From Candidatus Dojkabacteria bacterium UBA2222 (GTDB lineage Bacteria; Patescibacteriota; Dojkabacteria; SC72), in NCBI GenBank assembly GCA_002328465.1, contig DCUE01000076.1, forward strand, positions 1 through 19,447: DNA of 19,447 nucleotides, given 5' to 3'. This document shows positions 7,144-14,352 of the stretch, in pieces. The notes under the pieces are model-generated. The model saw nothing but the letters and a program-made list of their open reading frames with translations. It was not told the origin of the DNA and made no database searches. Position numbers and translations under genes: made by a program. How positions within the stretch are numbered: position 1 is the stretch's first letter; the number at the start of each line of letters is the position of its first letter.

Positions 7144-7731
7144 ATGAAGGCAATATTAGGAATAAAAAAAGGAATGACAAGAATTTTCAGCAAGGACAAG
7201 GCAGTCCCTGTTACTGTTGTCGATGTTACTGGATGTAAGATTGCTAATGTTAAGCTTGATAAGATTGAATTAGTTATCGGTAGTAAAAAGAAAGGTACGA
7301 GGTCACAGTTAGGACAATATAAGGAATTGGGTTATGTCCCTATGCATAAGTGGTTAGTTAAAGGAGAGTTACCTGAGGGATTAAAGGTTGGAAGCGACTT
7401 AGTTGCAGAGACTTTTAACGAAGGGGATATTGTTACTATTAGTGGGGAATCAAAGGGTAAAGGGTTTGCTGGTGTAGTAAAAAGACATGGCTTTAAGGGT
7501 GGACCAAGAACCCACGGTCAGTCAGATAGATTAAGAGCACCGGGCTCTATTGGTGCAGGTGCAGATCCAGGTAGAGTATTTAAGGGAACAAGAATGGGTG
7601 GGAGAATGGGTTCAGACAGGGTAACTATCAAGAATAAAAGAGTTGTTGGAATTAAAGATTCATACCTTTTGATAAGTGGTCCAATACCAGGTTCAAATGG
7701 TGATTTAGTAAAAATATATATTGAAGAGTAA
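7144..7731 (+). CDS. rplC: 50S ribosomal protein uL3
   Basis: 195 residues, close to the usual 205-210. An early-assembling large-subunit protein whose loop reaches the peptidyl transferase centre. Seen: the N-terminal GIKKGMTRIF, then KGFAGVVKRHGFKGGPRTHG and the signature SIGAGADPGRVFKGTRMGGRMG. The loop keeps the HGQ sequence (near residue 126), whose Gln is methylated by PrmB in E. coli; whether a PrmB exists here cannot be seen. The start follows an A/T-rich aataaaaatatat leader. The stop TAA is 1 bp from the rplD ATG, so translation is probably coupled. Confidence 0.97.
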   Translation: MKAILGIKKGMTRIFSKDKAVPVTVVDVTGCKIANVKLDKIELVIGSKKKGTRSQLGQYKELGYVPMHKWLVKGELPEGLKVGSDLVAETFNEGDIVTISGESKGKGFAGVVKRHGFKGGPRTHGQSDRLRAPGSIGAGADPGRVFKGTRMGGRMGSDRVTIKNKRVVGIKDSYLLISGPIPGSNGDLVKIYIEE

Positions 7732-7732
7732 T

Positions 7733-8338
7733 ATGGCAGAGAAAGTAAAAAAAGAAAAAACTGAAGATATAAAGTTAAATCCCAAGGTATGGAATGTTCC
7801 ATATAACGCGGATTTAGTTGCTCAAGTCCTTTATGTGTTCCAAAGCAATGAGAGAAAGGGAACATCTGCGGTAAAAGGAAAGGGAGATGTATCAGGTGGA
7901 GGTAAAAAACCATGGAAACAGAAGGGTACAGGTAGAGCAAGACACGGTTCAATTAGGTCCCCTTTGTGGGTTGGTGGTGGTGTTACTTTTGGTCCAAACA
8001 ATAGAAATTGGAAGAGGAGTATTAACAGAGGTATGGTTAAGAAAGCTATGTGTATAGTACTTTCAGGTAGGAATAGGGAAGATGCAGTTAAGTTTTTTAA
8101 TATAGATTCAGAGAAAGAATTAAAAGATATTAGGAAGAATACTTTAAAAGAGATTTCTACTAAAACCTTACTGATATCTGATAATGAGAAGATCAGATTA
8201 GCATTGAGGAATAGTAAGCAGATTAATGTATTGACCCCTATGAGAGTAAATGTAAAACATGTTGTTGGAAATAAGAATATATTGATAGATAAAGAATCAG
8301 TTAATATTTTAGAGAGCAGATTGGTAAATGGAAAATAA
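7733..8338 (+). CDS. rplD: 50S ribosomal protein uL4
   Basis: 201 residues, normal for uL4. The extended loop with the family core shows as GGGKKPWKQKGTGRARHGSI and RSPLWVGGGVTFGP (about residues 53-87); it lines the exit tunnel. The C-terminal globular part is more divergent. I chose the ATG at 7733 (MAEKVKKEK). An in-frame ATG at 7721 lies inside rplC and would add only four residues. In E. coli uL4 represses its own operon by binding the S10 leader; whether the hairpin at 6766-6791 does this here is unknown. The 3' end overlaps rplW by 11 bp. Confidence 0.97.
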   Translation: MAEKVKKEKTEDIKLNPKVWNVPYNADLVAQVLYVFQSNERKGTSAVKGKGDVSGGGKKPWKQKGTGRARHGSIRSPLWVGGGVTFGPNNRNWKRSINRGMVKKAMCIVLSGRNREDAVKFFNIDSEKELKDIRKNTLKEISTKTLLISDNEKIRLALRNSKQINVLTPMRVNVKHVVGNKNILIDKESVNILESRLVNGK

Positions 8339-8624
8339 AGAGATATTGTTAAAACCAGTGGTATCAGAGAAGAGTTACTCTTTGGCGAATGAGAGTAATA
8401 AATATGTTTTCTTTGTTGATACTGGTATTAACAAAATAGAGATTAAGAATGCAGTAGAGAGTAAATATAAAGTTAAGGTGTTAGATGTAAATATAACAGT
8501 TAAACCAGGGAAGAGATTTAGAGATTGGAAAAGTAATAAGTCTTTTAGGAAGAGTGATAAGAGAAAAGCAGTAGTTACCCTTAAAAAGGGAGATAAAATT
8601 GATGAATTCTTAAATATACAATAA
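8328..8624 (+). CDS. rplW: 50S ribosomal protein uL23
   Basis: 98 residues, normal for uL23, which forms the tunnel-exit docking site for trigger factor and SRP. The N-terminus has the family pattern ILLKPVVSEKSYSL, followed by KYVFFVDTGINKIEIKNAVE and the segment YKVKVLDVNITVKPGK. The ATG lies inside the last codons of rplD (11-bp overlap) and the TAA shares a base with the ATG of rplB (TAATG), so the three genes are likely translationally coupled. Confidence 0.96.
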   Translation: MENKEILLKPVVSEKSYSLANESNKYVFFVDTGINKIEIKNAVESKYKVKVLDVNITVKPGKRFRDWKSNKSFRKSDKRKAVVTLKKGDKIDEFLNIQ

Positions 8625-9472
8625 TGGGAGTCAGAGAATTTAAAGCCACAACTTCTACACGTAGAGGAACAAAATTAGAAGATAGGTCCATGTTAGAGAA
8701 ATCTGGTGGACCAAAGAGTCTTTCTGTATCTAAAAATCAGAAATCAGGAAGAAATAACCAAGGAAGGATCACTGTAAGACATAGAGGTGGTGGTTTCAAG
8801 AGAAGAGTTAGAAAAATAGATTTTAAAAGAGAGAAGTTTGGAATAGAGGCAAAGGTATTAGGTTTGTACTTTGATCCAAATAGAAGTGCCCATTTAGCAC
8901 TTTTACAGTATGCAGATGGAGAGAAAAGATATATAATTGCACCTCGAGGAATAAAAGCTGGTGATAAAGTAATATCCGGTGAGAAGGTAGACATATTACC
9001 TGGAAATGCAATGAAGATTAAGAACATTCCATCGGGTACAATTGTACATTGTGTGGAAAACAGAGTAGGAATGGGAGCTACATTTGGAAGATCAGCAGGA
9101 CAAACAATCGTAGTTCAGGGTATAGATCCAACAGGGAAGTATGTTCAGATTAAATTGCCATCAGGAGAGATTCGATTAGTTCCAGCAGAGGGTATTGCAA
9201 CAATAGGACAGGTAGGTAATGAAGAGAGAGTAAATGTTAAATTAGGAAAGGCAGGTAGAAGAAGAAACTTAGGATGGAGACCAGTAGTTAGAGGTATGGC
9301 TATGCATGCAGTTGAGCATCCTCACGGTGGTGGAGAAGGAAAGGGTGTTATCGGTAGAGCTAAGGATATTTGGGCTCATAGAATAGGAACGAGAACAAGA
9401 AAGAACAAGAGAACTGAAAAGATGATAATTAAGAGAAGAAGGTCTCCTCAAAGACCTTTCGCAAAGAAATAA
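8624..9472 (+). CDS. rplB: 50S ribosomal protein uL2
   Basis: 282 residues, slightly longer than E. coli uL2 (273). Needed for subunit joining and for the peptidyl transferase centre. Seen: SGRNNQGRITVRHRGGG (about residues 41-57), APRGIKAGDKV, GRSAGQ and the signature VRGMAMHAVEHPHGGGEGKG, which contains the conserved His of the HPHGG loop (His229 in E. coli). The usual MNPVDHPHGG reads MHAVEHPHGG, so Asn-Pro and Asp differ but the two His and the Gly-rich loop are kept. The C-terminus is the usual basic TRKNKRTEKMIIKRRR. Followed by rpsS after 17 bp. Confidence 0.97.
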   Translation: MGVREFKATTSTRRGTKLEDRSMLEKSGGPKSLSVSKNQKSGRNNQGRITVRHRGGGFKRRVRKIDFKREKFGIEAKVLGLYFDPNRSAHLALLQYADGEKRYIIAPRGIKAGDKVISGEKVDILPGNAMKIKNIPSGTIVHCVENRVGMGATFGRSAGQTIVVQGIDPTGKYVQIKLPSGEIRLVPAEGIATIGQVGNEERVNVKLGKAGRRRNLGWRPVVRGMAMHAVEHPHGGGEGKGVIGRAKDIWAHRIGTRTRKNKRTEKMIIKRRRSPQRPFAKK

Positions 9473-9476
9473 TTTA

Positions 9477-9482
9477 GAAGGA
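9477..9482 (+). promoter_or_regulatory. Ribosome binding site of rpsS, the only clear Shine-Dalgarno sequence here
   Basis: GAAGGA ends 7 nt before the rpsS ATG (9490), a good spacing. It is worth listing because hardly any other gene in the window has a recognisable purine-rich site ahead of its start. Confidence 0.5.
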
Positions 9483-9489
9483 TACATAT

Positions 9490-9795
9490 ATGTCAAGATC
9501 ACTAAAAAAGGGAGCATATATTGATGAAAAATTACAGTTAAAAGTTAAGAAAGCTTTAGAGAGTGGTAATAGAAAGCCTATTAAAACATGGGCTAGAGCA
9601 TCGACAATAACTCCAGAGATGGTTGGATTGACATTCGGAATCCATAACGGAAAGAAGCATGAAGAAGTTTTAATTGAAGAGTCAATGATAGGTCATAGAT
9701 TGGGAGAGTTTTCTCCAACGAGAAAGTTTAAAGGTCATGCTAAGAAGGGTAAGTTAGCTAAAGTATATGGTAGTAGTGGTAGATTCGAAGAATAA
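9490..9795 (+). CDS. rpsS: 30S ribosomal protein uS19
   Basis: 101 residues, slightly longer than the usual 92. A head protein of the small subunit that contacts uS13 and the A-site finger region. The N-terminus MSRSLKKGAYIDEKL and the signature segments KTWARASTITPEMVGLTFGI, HNGKKH and MIGHRLGEFSPTRKFKGHAK are standard. The ATG follows a GAAGGA site. Four bases separate its TAA from the rplV start. Confidence 0.97.
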   Translation: MSRSLKKGAYIDEKLQLKVKKALESGNRKPIKTWARASTITPEMVGLTFGIHNGKKHEEVLIEESMIGHRLGEFSPTRKFKGHAKKGKLAKVYGSSGRFEE

Positions 9796-9799
9796 AAAT

Positions 9800-10141
9800 A
9801 TGGAAGAGAAAAAAACAAAAACACAAGTTAAGAATATAGCACAATCACCACAGAAATTGAGGTTGGTGGCGGATTTAATTAGGGGTAAGAAAGTGAATGA
9901 GGCCTTAGATATCTTACAATTAACAAATAAGAAAGGATGTGAGTTTCTAAAGAAAGCATTACTTTCGGGAGTTGCTAGTGCAAGAGAAATACATAGTGTA
10001 GATAAAGATGATTTAATAATTAGTCATATCTCAATAGATGGAGCTCAGACTATTAAAAGAGGAAGGTTTGCATCAAGAGGTAGATCTTCAAGAATTTTGA
10101 AAAGGAGATCACATATTAATTTAGAGTTAGAAGTTAAATAA
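9800..10141 (+). CDS. rplV: 50S ribosomal protein uL22
   Basis: 113 residues, as usual for uL22, whose long beta hairpin lines the exit tunnel. Seen: QSPQKLRLVADLIRGKKVNEAL (residues about 16-36 hold its core), then ASAREIHSVDKDDLIISHIS and the hairpin plus C-terminus RGRFASRGRSSRILKRRSHI. The ATG at 9800 (MEEKKTKTQ) fits the family and lies 4 bp after rpsS; the frame is open upstream, but only inside rpsS. The TAA shares its last A with the rpsC ATG. Confidence 0.96.
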   Translation: MEEKKTKTQVKNIAQSPQKLRLVADLIRGKKVNEALDILQLTNKKGCEFLKKALLSGVASAREIHSVDKDDLIISHISIDGAQTIKRGRFASRGRSSRILKRRSHINLELEVK

Positions 10142-10788
10142 TGGGAAGAAAAGTAGATGCTAATGCAATAAGAATGGGAATCAATAAGACATGGAGTTCT
10201 GTCTGGTATTCTACTAAGGCTGCATATGCAGGATTGTTGGCACAGGATTTGAGAATTAAGAAGATTGTTATTGAAAAGATGAAAGATTCTGGTATTGACT
10301 CTGTATTAATAAATAGAGCTATGAATAAGGTAGAGGTAGAGGTATTTGTTGCAAGACCAGGAGTAGCTATTGGAAGAGGTGGAGAGGGAATAGATATATT
10401 ACAAAAGGATTTGAAGAGAATGACTAAAAAGGATGTTGAGATTAAGATTAGAGAGGTTAAAAAGGCAGATATATCTGCAAGAATAATTGCAAGATCTATT
10501 GCAGATGGGATAGAAAGAAGACAACCATCTAAGCTTCTAGTAGCAAGTGCAAAAGAGAAAGCAATGATGGCAGGGGCAAAGGGAATTAGAATATGGGTAT
10601 CAGGAAGGATTAATAATGCAAGTCAAGCTAGAACAGTAAAGGTAAATGCAGGTTCAGTCCCAGCTCAAACATTAAGAGCAGATATAGACTATGCACAAGA
10701 AGTTGCACAAACAATGGATGCAGGATTAATGGGAATAAAGGTATGGATATACAAAGGTGAGAAAAATAATATTGATGAAGAGAGATAA
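10141..10788 (+). CDS. rpsC: 30S ribosomal protein uS3
   Basis: 215 residues (E. coli 233). Part of the mRNA entry tunnel and its helicase activity. A type II KH domain is seen with VARPGVAIGRGGEGI (about residues 70-84). The C-terminal domain shows AGAKGIRIWVSGRINNASQA followed by SVPAQTLRADIDYA and GIKVWIYKGE. The N-terminal start GRKVDANAIRMGI differs from the common GQKVNPIGLRLGI, but this part varies. The start overlaps the rplV stop by one base. rplP follows after 2 bp. Confidence 0.97.
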   Translation: MGRKVDANAIRMGINKTWSSVWYSTKAAYAGLLAQDLRIKKIVIEKMKDSGIDSVLINRAMNKVEVEVFVARPGVAIGRGGEGIDILQKDLKRMTKKDVEIKIREVKKADISARIIARSIADGIERRQPSKLLVASAKEKAMMAGAKGIRIWVSGRINNASQARTVKVNAGSVPAQTLRADIDYAQEVAQTMDAGLMGIKVWIYKGEKNNIDEER

Positions 10789-10790
10789 TA

Positions 10791-11204
10791 ATGTTACAGC
10801 CTAAGATTAGAAAACACAGAAAAGAGTTTAGAGGTAAGATGGGAGGAATTGCATCTGCAAACAATTCTATTGCTTTCGGAGAATACGGCCTTAAATCAAT
10901 GGAAAACGGATGGATAAAGGCAAGAGAGATAGAGGCTGCAAGAAGAGCAATAACTGGCTTTATGAAGAGAAAAGGTAAGGTATGGGTTAAAATATTTCCT
11001 CATAAACCTTACACACATAAAGGAACTAATAGTAAGATGATTGCTGGAAAGGGTGAAGTAGAGGGTTATGTAGCTGTTGTAAGACCGGGTAATATGTTGT
11101 TTGAATTAAGTGGTGTTACAAGAGAGATAGCTCAGGAAGCAATGAGATTGGGAGCTCAGAAGCTCTCAGTTCAGACTAAGTTTGTCTCTAAAAAAGAGAT
11201 ATAG
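10791..11204 (+). CDS. rplP: 50S ribosomal protein uL16
   Basis: 137 residues, the usual length. uL16 organises the A-site tRNA region and is a late-assembly protein. Seen: MLQPKIRKHRKEFRGK, IAFGEYGLKSMENGWIKARE, IEAARRAITGFMKRKGKVWV, IFPHKPYT and AVVRPGNMLFELSG. The segment that reads RMGKGKG in most bacteria, whose Arg is hydroxylated in E. coli, reads KMIAGKG here, so that modification site is not conserved. The 69-bp gap that follows, where rpmC (uL29) usually lies, has no such gene. Confidence 0.97.
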   Translation: MLQPKIRKHRKEFRGKMGGIASANNSIAFGEYGLKSMENGWIKAREIEAARRAITGFMKRKGKVWVKIFPHKPYTHKGTNSKMIAGKGEVEGYVAVVRPGNMLFELSGVTREIAQEAMRLGAQKLSVQTKFVSKKEI

Positions 11205-11242
11205 GCTTGAGAGATAACCATATTACTGATAGAATACAAGCC
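11204..11242 (+). repeat. Imperfect hairpin in the rplP-rpsQ gap
   Basis: GGCTTG (11204-11209, starting in the rplP stop codon) is repeated inverted as CAAGCC (11237-11242), followed by GTTTTAG. The loop of 27 nt is long. It may be a weak attenuator or a chance repeat. It lies where rpmC is normally found. Confidence 0.25.
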
Positions 11243-11273
11243 GTTTTAGATATTTAATATATTCGAAAAAGAA

Positions 11274-11519
11274 ATGACAGATAACAAGGGAAAGAAAAGA
11301 GAATTAGAGGGAGTAGTAGTAAGTAATAGTATGCAAAATACTGTTAGAGTAAGAGTTGATACTGCTCAGGCCCACCCTGTGTATAGGAAGGTTGTAAACA
11401 AAAAGAAGATATTCTTTGCTCATACAGAGGAAGAATATGCTGTTGGAAGTAAAGTAACAATAAAAGAATCAAAGCCATATTCAAAGAATGTAAGATGGAT
11501 TGTAATTAATAAAAAGTAA
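11274..11519 (+). CDS. rpsQ: 30S ribosomal protein uS17
   Basis: 81 residues, normal for this OB-fold protein of the small-subunit body. Seen: RELEGVVVSNSMQNTVRVRV near the N-terminus, HPVYRKVVNKKKIFFAH in the middle and VTIKESKPYSKNVRW near the C-terminus. It comes directly after rplP, without the usual rpmC in between, and is preceded by gaaaaagaa rather than a true Shine-Dalgarno sequence. Four bases separate it from rplN. Confidence 0.96.
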   Translation: MTDNKGKKRELEGVVVSNSMQNTVRVRVDTAQAHPVYRKVVNKKKIFFAHTEEEYAVGSKVTIKESKPYSKNVRWIVINKK

Positions 11520-11523
11520 AAGA

Positions 11524-11892
11524 ATGATACAGACAGAGTCAACATTAACAATTGCAGATAATAGTGGAGCTAAGATAGGAAAGGTAATTGGTGTACCAGG
11601 ATATTCTAAGATCAAGTTCGCAAAACTTGGGGATATTGTTAGAGTTGCAATACAGAAGGCTTTGCCTAATAGCGGAGTAAAGAGACATGAAGTTTTAACT
11701 GCTGTAATAGTGAGAGTACATAAAGAGCAAAGGAGAAAAGATGGATCATATGTTAGATTTGATGATAATGCAGCTGTAATTATTGATAATAAGAAGAACC
11801 CAATTGGAACAAGAATATTTGGTCCAGTAGCAAGAGAATTAAAAGAGAAAGGGTTTGATAAGATAGTATCTCTTGCACCAGAAGTTTTGTAA
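11524..11892 (+). CDS. rplN: 50S ribosomal protein uL14
   Basis: 122 residues, exactly the usual length. uL14 lies at the subunit interface and is the docking site of the silencing factor RsfS. The start MIQTESTLTIADNSGAK, then GDIVRVAIQKALP, VIVRVHKEQRRKDGSYVRFD and the C-terminus GTRIFGPVARELKEKGFDKI are all canonical. rplX starts 16 bp downstream. Confidence 0.98.
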   Translation: MIQTESTLTIADNSGAKIGKVIGVPGYSKIKFAKLGDIVRVAIQKALPNSGVKRHEVLTAVIVRVHKEQRRKDGSYVRFDDNAAVIIDNKKNPIGTRIFGPVARELKEKGFDKIVSLAPEVL

Positions 11893-11908
11893 ATTTTTTA
11901 GTAATAAA

Positions 11909-12340
11909 ATGAAGATAAAAAAAGGCGATACAGTAAGAATACTCTACGGAAAAGACTCTGGAAAACAGGGTACTGTACTTGCCATAGATGTTAAAGATAA
12001 TAAGGTTGTAGTTGAAGGAATGAATGTATACAAGAAACATGTAAAAGGAGATGGGAAAAAGAAGACTTCAGAGATTCTTTCCATTGTTAAACCAATGAGC
12101 ATCTCTAAAGTTATATTAATATGTAATAACTGTGGTAAACCAACAAGGGTTGGAATTAAAAGAGAGGAAGGAAAAGTTGAGAGAATATGTAAAAAATGTA
12201 ACAAGGTAATAGAAGTGATTGAGAAGAAGGATGAGCCTAAAAAAGAAAAGAAAGTAGTTAAGAAAGAGGTTGAGAAAAAGGAAACAACAACAAAAGTAGT
12301 TAAAAAGAAAGTAAATAAAACAGAAACCAAGAAAGAATAA
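11909..12340 (+). CDS. rplX: 50S ribosomal protein uL24, zinc-ribbon type with long Lys-rich tail
   Basis: 143 residues against about 100-105 in most bacteria. uL24 is an assembly initiator for the 50S subunit. The KOW motif is at the N-terminus (KKGDTVRILYGKDSGKQGTV). A four-Cys ribbon follows (Cys72, Cys75, Cys94, Cys97: CNNCGKPTRVG and CKKC) and probably binds zinc. Residues about 104-143 form a low-complexity tail made mostly of Lys, Glu, Val and Thr that has no counterpart in standard uL24 and probably binds rRNA or is disordered. I chose the ATG at 11909 because it gives MKIKKGDTV; an earlier in-frame ATG lies inside rplN. It overlaps rplE by one base (TAATG). Confidence 0.96.
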   Translation: MKIKKGDTVRILYGKDSGKQGTVLAIDVKDNKVVVEGMNVYKKHVKGDGKKKTSEILSIVKPMSISKVILICNNCGKPTRVGIKREEGKVERICKKCNKVIEVIEKKDEPKKEKKVVKKEVEKKETTTKVVKKKVNKTETKKE

Positions 12341-12894
12341 TGGCAAGATTAAGAGAAGAATATAATAAAAAAATAAGGAAAGAGTTAACGAAAGAGTTAG
12401 AGCACTCTAATTTAATGGAGTCTCCTACTCTAAGTAAGATTGTAATAAATGTTGGTGCAGGAGCTGCTTTAAAAGAGGCTGAAGCATTAGAGGATATTGT
12501 AGATATTGTTACTAAGATATCTGGTCAAAAACCAATAATAAATAAAGCAAGAAAAGCAGTATCTTCATTTAAGGTAAGAGAGGGTATGGAAATAGGAGTA
12601 TCTGTTACATTAAGAGGTAATAGAATGTGGGAGTTCTTTGATAAATTAGTGAACATAGTATTGCCTAGAACAAAAGATTTTAGAGGATTAGACGTATTAG
12701 CATTTGATGGAGCAGGTAATTACTCAATTGGTATAGAAGATCATACTGTGTTTCCAGAAATAGATGCAAACAATATTAGGAGAGTTAGAAGCTTGCAGGT
12801 TACGATAGTTACTACTGCAAAAGATGATAAAAGTGGTAAGGCGTTTTTAGATAAATTTGGTTTCCCTTTCAAGAAAGATGTCAACAGAGGCTAA
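12340..12894 (+). CDS. rplE: 50S ribosomal protein uL5
   Basis: 184 residues, near the usual 179. It binds 5S rRNA and contacts the P-site tRNA. Seen: LREEYNKKIRKEL, SPTLSKIVINVGAGA, SGQKPIINKARKAVSSFKVR, GVSVTLRGNRMWEFFDKL and the signature FPEIDANNIRRVRSLQVTIV. The start shares a base with the rplX stop. Its last 17 bp overlap the start of rpsN in another frame. Confidence 0.97.
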   Translation: MARLREEYNKKIRKELTKELEHSNLMESPTLSKIVINVGAGAALKEAEALEDIVDIVTKISGQKPIINKARKAVSSFKVREGMEIGVSVTLRGNRMWEFFDKLVNIVLPRTKDFRGLDVLAFDGAGNYSIGIEDHTVFPEIDANNIRRVRSLQVTIVTTAKDDKSGKAFLDKFGFPFKKDVNRG

Positions 12895-13072
12895 GGAATA
12901 TAAAGCAAGACAATTAAAGAAAAAGAGTAAGTATAAAACAAGAGTCTACAATAGGTGTGAGCTTTGTGGTAGATCAAGGGCATATATTAGACATTACGGT
13001 ATATGTAGAATATGTTTTAGAAAGTTAGCAAGTAAGGGTGAGATTCCCGGAGTTAAAAAAGCTATATGGTAA
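12878..13072 (+). CDS. rpsN: 30S ribosomal protein uS14, zinc-binding (type Z)
   Basis: 64 residues, close to the usual 61 of the zinc form. Cys27, Cys30, Cys43 and Cys46 (CELC and CRIC) form the zinc site, and RAYIRHYGICRICFR plus KGEIPGVKKAIW are canonical. The ATG at 12878 (MSTEAKEYKAR) lies inside rplE and overlaps it by 17 bp; an earlier in-frame ATG at 12857 would add seven residues of overlap. uS14 is one of the last proteins to join the 30S head. rpsH starts 16 bp later. Confidence 0.95.
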   Translation: MSTEAKEYKARQLKKKSKYKTRVYNRCELCGRSRAYIRHYGICRICFRKLASKGEIPGVKKAIW

Positions 13073-13088
13073 TTTAATAAATATAATA

Positions 13089-13466
13089 ATGAACGATTTA
13101 ACAGCAGATCTTTTAGCAAGAATAAAAAATGGAATAGAAAGAAAGAGAGAGACAGTCTTAGTGCCTAAAACTAAGATGAATATTGAAATATTGAAGGTAT
13201 TAGAAATGGAAAAAATGATTTCTGGATACTCTGAAAGTGAGGAAGGTATAAGTGTAGGGTTGATGTATGATGATAAAGAGCCAGTAATCTCATCTTTAAA
13301 GAGAGTCAGTAAGCCTGGTCAGAGGATATACATTGCAAGTAAAGATATAATACCTGTGATGAATGGAAGAGGTATCTCAATTATCTCAACATCAAAGGGA
13401 TTAATGTCTGGAGCAATGGCTAAGAGTAAAAAGCTTGGTGGTGAATTAATATGTGAAGTTTGGTAA
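13089..13466 (+). CDS. rpsH: 30S ribosomal protein uS8
   Basis: 125 residues, slightly shorter than the usual 130. uS8 is a central-domain 16S rRNA binder and in E. coli the translational repressor of the spc operon. Seen: MNDLTADLLARIKNG at the start, PKTKMNIEILKVL, VSKPGQRIYIASKDI, PVMNGRGISIISTSKGLMS and the C-terminal GGELICEVW. The ATG at 13089 gives the family N-terminus; the frame opens earlier, but inside rpsN. Confidence 0.97.
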   Translation: MNDLTADLLARIKNGIERKRETVLVPKTKMNIEILKVLEMEKMISGYSESEEGISVGLMYDDKEPVISSLKRVSKPGQRIYIASKDIIPVMNGRGISIISTSKGLMSGAMAKSKKLGGELICEVW

Positions 13467-13472
13467 TAAAAA

Positions 13473-14015
13473 ATGTCTAGAATAGGATTAGATCCAATAA
13501 CAATTGAAGAAGGAATACAAGTTACCGTTGAAAAAGATATAGTTACTGTATCTGGAGATGGAAAAGAGATTAAGATTGCACTTCCTGAGGTTTTAAAGAT
13601 AAACATAGAAGGAAATCAATTAGTAATCAGTAGATCTAACGAAGAGAAACAGAGTAAATCGATACATGGTACTGTTAGAATGTTAATATTCAATGCAATA
13701 TATGGTATAAAGCATGGATATGAAAAGAAATTAGAGCTTGTTGGAGTAGGATATAGAGCAAGAATGGAAGGTAATACATTAATAATGAGCTTAGGGTGGA
13801 ATCATCCTGTTAAATTTGAAAGTCCAGAGGGGATTACAATAGAGGTCCCACAAGAAACAAGTGTAATACTAAAGGGATATGATAAACAGAAGGTAGGAGA
13901 GTTTGCAGCCAAAATCAGATCTATTAGATCTCCAGAACCTTATAAAGGAAAGGGGATTAGGTATGAGGGTGAGTATGTCAGAAGAAAGAGTTCTAAATCA
14001 AGTGTAACTGCATAA
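13473..14015 (+). CDS. rplF: 50S ribosomal protein uL6
   Basis: 180 residues, the standard length. Two related alpha/beta domains near the sarcin-ricin loop, contacting the elongation factors. Seen: MSRIGLDPITIEEGIQVTV, SIHGTVRMLIFNAIYGIKHG, YEKKLELVGVGYRARM and the signature PEPYKGKGIRYEGEYVRRK near the C-terminus. Preceded by ggtaataaaaa, without a Shine-Dalgarno sequence, and followed by rplR after 2 bp. Confidence 0.97.
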   Translation: MSRIGLDPITIEEGIQVTVEKDIVTVSGDGKEIKIALPEVLKINIEGNQLVISRSNEEKQSKSIHGTVRMLIFNAIYGIKHGYEKKLELVGVGYRARMEGNTLIMSLGWNHPVKFESPEGITIEVPQETSVILKGYDKQKVGEFAAKIRSIRSPEPYKGKGIRYEGEYVRRKSSKSSVTA

Positions 14016-14017
14016 TT

Positions 14018-14341
14018 ATGAATAAGAAAAATAACAGAGCAAAAAGAAAATTACATATAAGAAAGAGATTAAGTGGTACATCTGTTAAACCACGAATATT
14101 TGTCTTCAAAAGCAATAAATATTTCTATAGTGGTGTTGCTGATGATGATAAGTCTGTTGTTCTAATGAGTAAGATGTGTAAGAAAAATTCAGAAGAGATT
14201 CAGAAGATGGCTAAGAAATTTGCAACAGATTTTAAGAAGAAGAAATTGGAATTAGCAGTATTTGATAGAAGTGGATATAGATATCACGGTTTGATTGCTA
14301 CATTTGCTGATGAATTAAGAAGTAACGGAATTAAGATTTAG
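14018..14341 (+). CDS. rplR: 50S ribosomal protein uL18
   Basis: 107 residues, slightly under the usual 115-120. It binds 5S rRNA together with uL5. Seen: a basic N-terminus (NNRAKRKLHIRKRLSGTSVK), PRIFVFKSNKYFYSGVADDD and the C-terminal AVFDRSGYRYHGLIATFADE, which matches the family's FDRGGYxYHGRVxAxAExxR core. Two bases after rplF; ends with TAG. Confidence 0.95.
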   Translation: MNKKNNRAKRKLHIRKRLSGTSVKPRIFVFKSNKYFYSGVADDDKSVVLMSKMCKKNSEEIQKMAKKFATDFKKKKLELAVFDRSGYRYHGLIATFADELRSNGIKI

Positions 14342-14352
14342 TTTAATAATAA

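Noticed and set aside
11205..11273. Degenerate rpmC remnant
   Set aside because: Translating the gap gives no uL29-like LxxL/KELRxxSxxEL pattern and it is too short.
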